A stretch of DNA of 64,000 nt, taken from positions 113,371,039 to 113,435,038 of the forward strand of contig CM051460.1 in the NCBI GenBank assembly GCA_028095005.1, in the 5' to 3' direction. The position numbers and the translations under genes were made by a program. Of the stretch, positions 45,165 through 56,700 are shown piece by piece. The notes below the pieces were generated by a model, which worked only from the letters and a program-made list of their open reading frames with translations, ran no database searches and was not told the DNA's origin. Numbering within the stretch: position 1 is the first letter of the stretch; the number at the start of each line of letters is the position of its first letter. This stretch comes from Rhynchospora pubera. Lineage: Eukaryota; Streptophyta; Magnoliopsida; Poales; Cyperaceae.

Positions 45165-45745
45165 CCCAGCGTTGTACAACGCTGAATAGCGTTATACAAC
45201 GCTGGAATATGACCGTTGTAAATTCTAACGGCTCTTTAATATAGCCGTTGGTCTGTCAGAGCGTTGTGCAACGCTATATGCCGTCGCACAACGCAGGAGT
45301 GTAAAACCAAAGGAAAGCTCCGACAATTCCGTTGGAAATTGTCAGAGCGTTGCTTGCCACTGAATGGCGTTACACAACGCTAAAGGGAGACAAAAGGAAC
45401 AACTCTGACAGATTCAACAGAGCGTTGTACAACTCTATATGCCGTCACACAACGCTAGCGTTACCCAACGCTGAAAGACGTTGGCTAACGTCTCCAGAGA
45501 CTTTGCACAGCTAACTTGGGATTTTTGTGGCGTTGTGCAACGCTATATGGCGTTGCACGATGGTACTCAGGAAAATTTCCAAGTTTCTTAACTGCAGCGT
45601 TGTACAACTCTGATTAGCGTTGTACAACGTTGTGAATCAGCGTTGCCTAACTCTATATAGCGTTGTGCAACGTTGATTCACAAAAGTAAGAATTTAGCTG
45701 TTCGGGCGTTGTGTAACTCTATATAGCGTTGTACGACGCTAGGTC
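45165..45745. repeat. Array of GCGTTG-N-CAACGC palindromes in U3 of the 5' LTR
   Basis: Same array as 41985-42565; in the 5' LTR it occupies the enhancer position just upstream of the TATA box. Confidence 0.9.
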
Positions 45746-46009
45746 ACAGAAAACAGGATTTTGCTGGTTTATTGAGCTTTTCGCTATCTAGACTATTTTG
45801 AGGATAAACAAGGACTAAAGTATACCTTCTATCCTAGTCTAAACTAGCCTATAAGCTCTCTAATGACTTGATCTTGATCTTTCTCAAAGCTTTTATCCAA
45901 GTCCTCATAAATTGAATCTTCTTCCTATAAAACTCAAAGAAGATTGTTAAATGCCAAATGATATTGTTTTGCAATCGACAAACCTAGAGACGTTTAGTAC
46001 AACACTTTT

Positions 46010-46915
46010 AATTGCAAAAATGCTGATAAAAGCTTTTTAAGTGTAATATTAACAATGCTGAAATTCATTTCATGGTATGAAAATTGTGTTAAATTCAATT
46101 CGACTAATGTGGATTGTTTGTGTCATTCTTTTTAGCTATGTTGAATTAACTAGAAATGATATTACCAATTTGAATCATTCATGTGTTATTCTGTTTAATT
46201 ATTAGTTATGTCTGAATTGACGAGAAATAATACTAATTCAAATTATTGTACACATAAAATGGTTTAGAAATAATTTATTTGCAACAATAGAAAATGATGT
46301 TTATTAACTCATCGTTCTCTCTAATACAATAGTTAATTAGTTCGTTTACTTTTTTATCTCTCTAATTAATGATAACCTTTATCTCAAGCATAAACGTTAA
46401 ACAGAAAAATATTACTTAAATAATAAGTTGTATTTATGTCCTCAAATTATCCAGCACCGAAGGTGTACACATATTAATCTTTTTTTTTTAAAGAAAAGAT
46501 TAGGATCACGGAATAGTAGGCTCTATTTGTCAATGATTTCAATCTTTTGAATTTTTGTTATTTATTTGCAATAACATTATTGTCAAAGCCCAAATCTCGG
46601 CCCCATAAATATATGCAGCTTTGATCTTATCACTTGCTAGACTGAGCCCAAGAGCATTGTTACATTGCGGATTTAAAAGAAGTTGGTTTATGTTGATATT
46701 TAATTTGCTAGTTGCTACCACAGTTGCCCCTGTAAAATCAAGCTCAGCAAGTGAATAAAAAGACCTGTTAATATGCAACTGCAAGTATGCTGTATGCAAC
46801 ACAGAGCCAATACTAAGGTGAATAGGTGATAGATCAAACTGATTTTAAAGCCAGCAATTTTTTAATTGGGCCGAGACTTCAATAGAGATCTGTCAAATGC
46901 TGGATATGATGTAAT
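46010..46915. other. AT-rich intergenic DNA, no gene seen
   Basis: A minus-strand open frame at 46539-46802 has no recognised domain and no start or splice context. Confidence 0.5.
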
Positions 46916-47190
46916 TATACCTGTCAATTTCATACGTTTTGGATGTTTCATTACTTTCCATTCAAATGGAACGTTAAACGCAAGAAAAAACCAGTTTCGT
47001 TTCTGAAAACGGAACAAAAATAGAAATGAACGAAACGTTAAATGGAATACAGAAATTGACGGAAATGGACTGAAATCAATAGAAATTGAAAGACGGAACA
47101 TTAAATGGAACAAAAATTTATTTCGTTTGACGAAACAGAACGGAAACGAAATAAAAATTTCACTTACGCCGTTGACGTTTGACAGGCCTA
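46916..47190. mobile_element. hAT-type MITE, CTGTCA...TGACAGGCCTA family, copy 2
   Basis: Left end TATACCTGTCAATTTC and right end GACGTTTGACAGGCCTA, with the GTTCCGT/AACGGAAC-type interior. Flanks GATGTAAT (46908-46915) and GATATAAT (47191-47198) differ at one position. Confidence 0.78.
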
Positions 47191-47198
47191 GATATAAT

Positions 47199-48422
47199 GA
47201 TTTCCGGTTTCCAAGATCTAACCAACTTTTAAAACTTCTCTCTTAACTTAAGCATTAGCAAACTAAAACTCAAGAATTGTTAGGACTCCTTAATTTTGGG
47301 TATACTGTTCATTATTTTTCCAAAAACAGTAAAGGTTATTTTTCAGCTAAGCTTTTACACCTCCTGGGGGAATTGGGAGGGAGTGTGCATTCGATTAGCT
47401 GCGTTAAAACTAAGTTAAAATTGCCCAACCATAATCTAACATTTTGTACTAGTTCAATAATTTATGTATTGATGTGTAATGTAACTAATGCTACAATACT
47501 GACATAATATTACTAACATTTTGATTTATTTTAAGTTTTAATTATCAATATAGAGCCACAATCTACAATCTCTACTTCCCCAATTGTCATATCAAAAGAA
47601 ACCAAACCAAACAGTTGAATATACATTCTCAAAAAAAAAGAAAAGAAATCAAATAAATGCTTAGGGACTGTTTGGATCATATGGGAATAGAAGGAATTTT
47701 CTATTTCTAGACATAAATTTATTATAAACAATCCAAACTCTTCATAAAATTACACACTTCTCAATACTTATGCCTAAGAATCTTAGATAACTAGTTGCAA
47801 TCTACGGTGTTTTACGCCAGAGAATCGAATCGGGTGCAGGTTAGTGTTTCGGTTTGACACCGGTGCGAACCGGACACCCATGTGGCACACAATTATTTTA
47901 ATATACTTTATTACTTCTTTATTCAAAAGAAAACACACCATTTATCACTATTCTCGAGGCTAATAGTATGCATCTTAACTATTGCTTCTCCATGTGGGAC
48001 TAACGCAATATTCTTTTTCAAAACCGGATGTAACATAGGCTCCGGTCAAACATAAACATCATTTTCATTTTTAACCTCAATTTTTTTAGGTCAATGCATT
48101 ACTTATGAGATCTTCTGTCTTTAATATATGCATACTCATCATAGATTTTTGAAAATTTTGTAAAATATTTGTAATTAATATTTATTTATTAACATATATA
48201 TTGTCACGTTTGCATCGGAGGTTTTTGAAAATTTTCGAATCACCCCACTCGTATCGCACTGGATACAATTCTCGAACCCTAATCCATGCAAGTATGCAAC
48301 ATAGGTTGCAATACACACTTCTCTACTTTATTCGACGGCGTTTCAAGTTCAACAAAAAACTGGCTCAAACTCCATTACATTGTCCACCGTCCATTTTGAT
48401 CATACATCCCTATCGGATCGAA
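47199..48422. other. Intergenic DNA with one degraded MITE
   Basis: 47660-47780 carries the GTTTGGAT-family core (GACTGTTTGGATCA, ACAATCCAAACTCTTCATAA) with decayed ends. No gene recognised elsewhere. Confidence 0.5.
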
Positions 48423-48432
48423 GAATACCTGG

Positions 48433-48854
48433 GAACCGCATCCTCAGCAGTCCGAAAAAGGACTGCTCCAAGCAGTCCTTTTCATTTTTTTTAATTTTTA
48501 AAAATTATAAAACTCAAATGGAGAATCCAAACCGTTGATCTTGTTAAGTTTTATCAGCGATGCATTTTCATATAAGTTTTATAAAATTTGAAGTTTATTT
48601 GATACTTCATTAAGTGATCAAATTATGAACGGATTAGAATTAATTAAACCAGGTTCGTTCATTTGTTGACCACTTGATCTAGTATCAAATTAACTTCAAA
48701 TTTTATAAAACTTATATAGAAACGCATCGCCGATAAAACTTAACAAGATCAACGGTTTGAATTTTCTATTTGAGTTTTACAATTTTTAAAAATTAAAGAA
48801 AATAAAAAGAACTGCTTGGAGCAGTTTTTTTATGGCTGTAGAGGATTCGGTTAC
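48433..48854. mobile_element. Mutator-type MITE in the promoter of the DUF1475 gene
   Basis: AGAATACCTG is duplicated exactly on both sides (48423-48432 and 48855-48864). The left end GGAACCGCATCCTCAGCAG and the right end pair as inverted repeats with scattered changes, and the arms continue through CTGCTCCAAGCAGTCCTTTT and CCAAACCGTTGATCTTGTTA. Length 422 bp. It ends 80 bp before a TATA-like box and 370 bp before the start codon at 49224. Confidence 0.9.
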
Positions 48855-48934
48855 AGAATACCTGTACAACATTGATTAAGTTGTCCGAATTTTCTTCTGG
48901 TTTTTTCGGCGATTAAATTGGCCGAATTTAAGGA

Positions 48935-48940
48935 TATAAA
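48935..48940 (+). promoter_or_regulatory. TATA-like box of the DUF1475 gene
   Basis: GGATATAAAATC about 290 bp upstream of the ATG, followed by a CT-rich stretch (about 49010-49130) as in plant 5' untranslated regions. An ACGTG core lies at about 49050. Inferred, not proven. Confidence 0.4.
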
Positions 48941-49223
48941 ATCAGACTCTATCTCAACCATTGAATCTAAAATCGACGGTGGAGTATCCACCAACGTGTA
49001 AGATGCCTTGCCATCCGTCATTTCTCCGTCTCTCTTCCTTCTGCGCTGCGACGTGTGTGCTCTTGGGCCACTCTCTCTCTTCTCCTTTCGCACAATTTTC
49101 CAACTTTATTCCTCTCTCTCTCCATCAAAGCGCAATTTCAATTCCTCATAAGACAATAACAATCGTAATTCAGAAACCCTTCCTTGAATTGGTCGTACTT
49201 GGTTTTTTCTTCTCTTTCTTACA

Positions 49224-52055
49224 ATGGGGGCATGTCCATCGTTGGTTATGTACAGGATCTTGTTCGCGGCTCTAGGATGCTTCATGGTGGCTACTCTGGT
49301 ATACACCACAGTCACCGATGGGTCTCCATTTCGTCCTGAGCTCTTAACTCCGTATGTTTTTGTTGGTCAATTTCGTATCTGTACTTAAAATTTTCTGTAA
49401 TTGCTGTGACTTGTGAGAGAATGATCACTGGTACAAGTTTTAATTACAGGGTTTCTGTTGCAAAAAAGCTCAATTGAACACTTTTTCAGATGTGTAATGT
49501 TTTTACATATTTCTCTACATGTCTATTGTCTAACGTCAATTTTGATTGGTTGGTTGAATTCTAGGTGGATGACAGCAACTTTGATTGATTTCTATGTTAA
49601 CGTGTTGGCCTTATCGGTATGACATCATCAAGCATTCTTTACCATTCTTTACCTTTAGATGAATAATGTAAATTTGCTCAATGTGTTAGATTAATACCAG
49701 TAGAGAACTGGACTAGTATTGTACCTGATTGCTATAGCAGTTCCCCTAATTGGGAGTGAAGCATTCATGTACAGCTTAGCTTCAGTGTAATTAAATTAAG
49801 ACCTGAAGTTTCCTAAAGTGCAGCAAAAGTGTAAAACCTCAACCAAGCTTTGATTTCCTCGATAACCAATGTCTGTGTGAGCTTCTAATTTTTGCAACTA
49901 AACACCAAAAATTTAGTGAAGTTCCAAAATCAGAAAGAGATAGTCAGGTAAACATCTTCTGGTCTAACTGATAACAATTAGTGGGTGCATCACTGATACG
50001 ATACGCCTCACATTCTTCTTACAACTCACATGCACTTTTCTAGTGTTGTAATGATTTGGTATATATAGTATTAAATTATTATATGATACATATGTATGTA
50101 AGTTTTTTTTTCCCCTATCTTAGGTTTGGGTTGCGTACAAGGAATCAAGTTGGGTTAGTTCAGTCATTTGGATAGTGCTGTTAGTTTGTTTCGGAAGGTA
50201 ATTTCATTGTTCAGTATTTTTTTTTTAGAAATTTTCTGATACGCTGCTGTTATGAACAATGTTATTGGGTACTGGCTACCATGAATTGTACTTTAGGTAC
50301 AGGATCCCCAAATATTTGATAATGTATGATTGAACCTATATGACCCTTAAAACCTTCAAATGGGACTTTATTGAATTTCTGCTTTATAACCTGTACATGC
50401 TGGCTGGTACAGACTGTTATAGTGAGTTCCAATTAAGCATTGCTTGGCTTCATCTTGAGTGCTCAATTGTTTGGTCCTGGTTGTAAAAGTCTTATCTGGT
50501 TCTTTAAATTTCAGTGTTTTACAATTTACTGATTGAGTCAAAGTCAATAACAAAAAAAAAATGCAAAATGGTAATTGTTTCAATTATCGCTTATGTTTCA
50601 GTGCTGCAACATGTGCCTACATAGTGACAAAACTTTTTGAGATTTCAATTCAGGATCCAGATCAAGACCCTATCGATCTTTTATTAGTAAGGTACTACTA
50701 TTCATGCTACCCTGTATTAGAGCGTACTTTATTGTGTTTATTTCACTTTTTTAGATGCTTTGTGCTTTTAATTTTTATATTCAGAATTTGATGTTTCCTA
50801 GGAGGTCACTTTTATTTTCCTTTTGTTTTAATTGAAGGATGATTATGTTTGTTAAGGGGTGCTATATGGACAATTTGTGTTGTAACACATTCATTTGTGC
50901 TGTTCCCAATACATTTTTCAGGAGTGGTCAAGTAGTGAATGTGAAGCGTTCATATGTGAGCTATGGGAAGTATATTTTTACTATTCTGGGAGCCTTTATG
51001 GTAGCCGTGGTAACATATACTGTTGTAACTGATGGATTACCTTTCAGGAAGGAACTGTTGACGCCGTAAGTAGTTAAATTCTTTTGTGTTGTTTATATCT
51101 CTCTTTTTTAAAGAATTACAACTGTATTTACCTATGTTTTGGCTGGTAGCAATTATCGTGGTGTTCTCCTATGATTATGCCCGATTCCATCCGGTTTTGA
51201 ATTAAGGTTCAATTAACCACTAATCATCAATTACATCTGACTTTTTTTGCTAAACCTGAATTTTATACTGATGCCACGTTTAGCCTATTCATGTGAGTTG
51301 TGTTATGTGTAATACAGTGGGACTATGTGCTATTGGTAACCATACAATACCAGCCAGCTCAAAGAAGAGTTTTTATTGGTTGTGAATTGGACATAGTAAT
51401 CACTATTCCAACTGGATATCTTAATATTTTACTTGATATGATGTATACATAGGTGGATGGCAGCTACCCTGATTGACTTCTATATCAATGTATTTGCTAT
51501 ATCGGTATGATCAGCTTTTGTTTACAATTTGGTAAACTCAACACTTATTTATTTTTCTTGTGATGGTATTCATATAATCACTTAATTGTCAAAGAATAAA
51601 TAAAGAGAAAAAGACATTAAGAACCAAAATAAAGGAGACTTGACAAGTTGAAAGTAGCCTTTCTGTTATTCATCGTATGTATAGTGTCCATAATTGCTGT
51701 GAGTATAGAACAATATCTTTTTCTAGGCTCTTTGTTATTTTTCCTTCTAATTGGATGAGTGATGATCATCATAATAGCTTTGGATTGCACGCAAAGAGAC
51801 AACATGGATAAGTGCATGCATTTGGATAATCTTTCTGATTTGCCTTGGGAGGTATATAAACATACTTTTTCGAAACTTTATTACATATTGCAATGTGATT
51901 TTACATTCCTTTATTAAAAATTGTTTTGCTTGTCCAGCATTACTACATGCACCTACATTGTGGTCCAACTGTCACGATTATCGAGTCAAGATCCAGTCTA
52001 CCATGTTCTATTGAACTCGTCAAGCAGGATGGGAGCAATTGCATCCACCAAGTAA
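49224..52055 (+). CDS. DUF1475-type multi-span membrane protein, 243 residues, internal duplication
   Basis: Function unknown. Eight exons were placed by eye with GT/AG borders and unbroken frame: 49224-49351, 49565-49616, 50124-50197, 50602-50691, 50922-51065, 51453-51504, 51778-51851, 51938-52055; total 732 bp including TAA. The protein has two homologous halves (exons 1-4 and 5-8). Shared motifs include TVTDG.PFR.ELLTPWM / VVTDGLPFRKELLTPWM, AATLIDFY(V/I)NV, W(V/I)A.KE..W(V/I)S and TC.YIV. Each half has three hydrophobic stretches, so about six membrane spans. Intron positions match between halves (after CC of the Pro codon, after TCG, after AG of a Gly/Arg/Ser codon), and exons 2 and 6 (52 bp) and 3 and 7 (74 bp) have equal lengths. 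This resembles the plant family annotated as DUF1475; the assignment is from memory. ATG is chosen because it opens the first homologous half. A MITE sits in its promoter. Confidence 0.82.
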
Positions 52056-53756
52056 AAGAAAATATGATTAGATTTTTTTTTTTGCTGTAATTCTAGACTG
52101 ACTTATTATTTTTTGTTGAAAAATCAGTGCTGGGACTTGAAATAGATTTGTAAAATTCAATTTCATTATAGAATGACTCATAGAAAAGATATGTGAATAT
52201 TGTTAATAGTCTTTCTCTCTTTTCTTCTTAAAATTTTTCCTCGCTTGTAGGAAAATATGATCATTATAGCCTCAAGCTCATGTATGGAGATACGCAGTAA
52301 ACCAAGTAGAAGTTCATAGAGATCCTTTTTTAAATCATTGTAGCCTCAAGCTCATGTATTTAGGTTTCTTCCTTCAATGTTTTTTAAGAGGCTTAATAGA
52401 GAATACCAAGTTGGGCTTTTTACAATGTTGTGCATAGGTTTTCTAAAGCGTCAGCACCGGCTGTGCATCAAATAATTTCAATTGAAATTAATTTAGAATT
52501 CCAGATGGATATTAATATTTTGAACAGTGGTGTTCTCTTTCTGAAATTGAAGTTTTATCAAATGGCTGCATATATAGAAACTATTAAGCTGAAATTCTCT
52601 TATCAGATGGCTTTATAGATACTACTAAACTAAATTCTCTTTCTCAATGCAACGACCCATTTCGATCCGTTCCAATAAAATAATTATCAAGTTTTTGAAC
52701 GCTGCTGATGTTGGATATAGGAACTGACAGTTTTGTCGTACTGGACGCTATTGGTATTGCAGTCGCTGGTCTTAATTATTTCAAAATTGACTTTCGTACA
52801 ACAGATTATTCACAACCACAGCCATGGAGATAAAAGGTGTGACCTACACATACTTCGTCAAATTTGGATTGAAGATATCTGAAAATAATTTCTTGTGCAA
52901 AGTCAAAGTGCAATAAATACTGTTATATATCTCGGGCAAACACCCCGTTAGTTTGCATGGCATTAGATTTGAACTTGTCAACGAAGTACTGGCCGTTAGG
53001 CGAACAGTTCTCCTTCTACTAACCTAGATTTCCTATATATTTTTCTTTAAATATTTTCTCATGCAGATAGTTATTGCTTCACTTGCTTGTGCTTGCAGTT
53101 TCTATGTCCATTTAGGCCGTTGTTATTGAAAACCGATAGATATGTTAAATTGCACAATTGTCGTCTATGATTTTAAGTTGATTTTTAAAAGTAATACATG
53201 ATTTTATTCAAATTCGGAGATTACCTTAAAATTTTGATTTGATTAACATTGTTCGACCAATATATTATAAAACTGAATAAAGACGAATTTTTGACAATAT
53301 CATATTAGAGGGACTTCGATTTGTAAAAATGATTTTTTTTTTCTAGTTGATAAACAGGGAAATGAAACTTTCCTACGAAGTTCAATTAAAAAGTAAAAAT
53401 TGTATATGGGTTAGATTAAGTGGTCATGAGTCATGACTAGTCTGTATCATTACAGTTAGCATTTAAATTGATTGCTGGGTTCGTAACATTATATAATTCA
53501 TTTCACACCATGTTTTTGATGGCCTGCTCGGAGCAAGCCATTGATTTTGTCGGCCTCCATTAATGAACGGTTGAGAAATCGTATCCGTTATCAGCATTAG
53601 ACAGCTTGACAATTACATTCGCCATACTCTTCTGACCAAATCAGCCAAACACAATCATTTAAATAGAGCAACACACTGTCACTTACTTCATGTCCCTGTT
53701 ACTAGTTCACTAGTCCTCTGTAAAATTATCATTACAGAAGAAAATAGAAAAAAAAA
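52056..53756. other. 3' UTR of the DUF1475 gene and intergenic DNA
   Basis: 52056 to about 52400 is probably 3' untranslated sequence. The rest is AT-rich with no recognised gene. TTTAAATAG at 53658-53666 could be the TATA element of the receptor kinase gene about 90 bp before its ATG, and TTGAC/TGACC W-box-like cores occur at about 53605 and 53632; these are short motifs that also arise by chance. Confidence 0.4.
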
Positions 53757-56700
53757 ATGAAATGCTCTCTCTATACTCTCCTCCTACTATCAGTCCTCAC
53801 TCTTTCTTTCTGCTCCACCTATGAAGCAAGCAATTTCCAAGATCAGTTATCTCTTATAGCTTTCAAATCTTTGATAAAGGAAGATCCATTTAAAGCCTTA
53901 ACCTCATGGAATCTCTCCTCACCTTATTGCCAGTGGAATGGTGTTGTTTGTGGCCAGCGGCATTCTGACAGAGTTGTTGCGCTCAATTTGAATTCGCTTT
54001 CTCTCTCTGGTTCCATATCACCCTCCTTGGCAAACCTGACATTTCTTCAGAGTGTCAGTCTCTCATCCAATAGACTCACTGGAGAAATTCCCGCTGAATT
54101 TGGCAGATTGCATCGCTTGAAATTTCTCAATTTGAGCTCTAACGCTATTCATGGCACTATTCCATCATCTCTAGGTAACCTTTCAAATCTAGAGATTATT
54201 GATTTGCGCAGCAACCGATTGCAAGGTAAGTTACCGGCAACTCTGTCATATCTTTCCAATTTGCAAGTGCTCAATTTGAGGAGTAATTTGATTGGAGGGA
54301 AGATTCCTCCTAATCTTACCCAATGTCAAGACCTGAGAGTTCTCAGCTTAAGGAGCAACTTCTTTGTGGGAGAGATTCCCCTTGAATTTGGTAATTTTCC
54401 TAAGCTTACTCAACTGGCACTAGGTTATAACAATCTGACAGGGGTGATACCATGGACCTTAGGTAGAATCTCTAGTTTGGAAATTATTGATTTGCCTTAC
54501 AATAGCCTCACTGGTTCTATACCAAGTTCAATAGGTAACCTCTCGTCTCTAGTTTGGCTTGATTTTAGTTACAACCATCTTTTAGGAATAATACCCCAGT
54601 CCTTTGGCAACCTAGGCATGGTAGTAACTCTCCAGGTTACTAGTAATAAACTGGATGGGATAATCCCACCATCTATTGGAAACATCTCCACTCTAGAAGG
54701 GCTTGGCCTGGGTTGGAACAATCTCCAAGGTGAAATACCAGCTTCCTTTGGTAACTTGGTATTTCTCAACCATTTGGAGTGCTCGCAGAACTCACTTTCT
54801 GGACAAATTCCAAATTTAATTGGACAGCTTACCAATCTAATCTTTCTTAACCTTGGTTACAATAACCTTACGGGAAAAGTACCAGATTCTCTGTATAACT
54901 TGTCTAATTTGGTAACACTTGTACTTGGTAGTAATTCTCTTGAGGGGTCTCTTCAACCAGAAATGGGCAATGCACTTCCAAATCTCGAAATGTTGCGTTT
55001 GCATAGCAACTTATTTACTGGTCCTATTCCTCCATCATTGTCAAACTCAACTAGCTTAGCTGATGTTGAGATGATGGGTAATTATTTTACTGGCACAATT
55101 CCACCAATTTTTGGGAGCTTACCAAGCCTATACTATGTTGATATTTCTTACAATGAACTGGAAGCAACCAAGCCCAGTGATTGGGATTTCATGACAACTC
55201 TTATCAATTGCACAGATTTACAAAATCTCGATTTAGGGTATAATTCTCTTGGAGCAGAATTGCCACGTTCACTAGTCAATTTATCTACAAGTCTTAATTA
55301 TTTGGCCCTTGGTAATAATAAAATTGAAGGAAGTGTTCCTCCTGGCATTGGGAAATTTGCAAACCTAACTTATCTTGATATGAATAATAACCTTCTGCAA
55401 GGCATAATTCCATTCGAAGTTGGAAATTTATTGATGTTAGACTCATTGGATTTGTCAGGAAATAAGATATCTGGAGAAATTCCATATTCCATTAAGAATC
55501 TTAGTAAGATGAGCCGGCTTTTTCTATCTAATAATGAATTAGAAGGGAGTATTCCAAAAAGCTTTGGTAATTTGTTGCATTTGGAACTGATGAATCTTTC
55601 AAACAATAAACTTATAGGAAACATCCCGAAAGAAGTGATAGGTCTTTCTTCACTGTCCAATTTTCTTGACATGTCATATAATCAATTAAATGGTACCATA
55701 CCAGCTGAGATTGGCAAATTAAAGAATGTTAAACTGTTGGATCTCTCTTACAATAGACTGTCAGGCGTCCTTCCTAGTACCTTAGGTAATTGTGAAATAT
55801 TAGAGATCCTTTATATGGAGAATAACAAGTTTCAAGGAACTATTCCTTCATCCTTCAGCAACTTAAGAGGCCTCCAAGTACTAGATCTATCAAACAACTC
55901 ACTCACTGGTAAATTACCAGATTTCCTCGAAGAATTGCCATATCTACATATATTAAGTCTCTCCTTCAATGAATTTGAGGGAGAGGTAGGCAATAAAGGG
56001 GTTTTTAGCAATTCAAGTGCTGTTTCACTTCGTGGAAATACAAAGCTTTGTGGTGGGATTCCTCAATTAAATTTGCCCAAATGCCCCTCTCATAATAAGA
56101 GGAATCATATATCTAATGGTGTTAAGGTTATTTTATTTTCCCTTGGTGGTCTTTTCCTATTACTACTATTCATCATGTGCTTTGTAATAGCTCGTCGATA
56201 TTTTTTTAATCAAAGAGAACAACCAACATCCACTTTTCCCTTTGGAGAAAAATATGCACTTGTATCTTATGATGAGCTATTCAGAGCCACAAATGGTTTC
56301 TCTCAAGTTAATCTAATTGGAACCGGCAGTTTTGGTTCAGTATACAAAGGAAATTTTGATTATGATGGCATAAGCACCATAGCAGTGAAGGTAATAAATC
56401 TTGATCAATATGGAGCTGTAAGGAGCTTTATTTCAGAGTGTGAGGCTCTAAGACACATCAGGCACCGTAACCTCTTAAAAATCTTAACTACATGCTCTAG
56501 TTTAGACCATGGTGGCAAAGACTTCAAGGCTTTAGTCTTTGAATACATGCCAAATGGAAGTCTAGATGAATGGATACACCCCAGATCCCCAGAACTCCGT
56601 TATGCAAAGGAATTAAGCTTTATTCAACAATTGAACATTGCCATTGATATTGCACAAGCCTTGGAGTATCTTCATCATCACCATAATAATGTGCCCATTG

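Larger units (their letters stand above)
41375..46004 (-). mobile_element. Gag-only LTR retrotransposon (TR-GAG type, Copia-like), very young
   Basis: A complete 4630-bp element on the minus strand. Two 1450-bp LTRs beginning TGTTGT and ending ACAACA look identical throughout. CTTTT is duplicated on both sides (41370-41374 and 46005-46009). A primer-binding site for initiator tRNA-Met and a polypurine tract sit at the right places. The 1730-bp interior holds only a gag gene; protease, integrase, reverse transcriptase and RNase H are absent. Such elements must borrow pol from a partner. Identical LTRs mean recent insertion. Confidence 0.95.
44555..46004 (-). repeat. 5' LTR of the gag-only element
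   Basis: Appears identical to 41375-42824. Because the element reads leftward, U3 is at the right (toward 46004) and U5 at the left. Confidence 0.95.
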
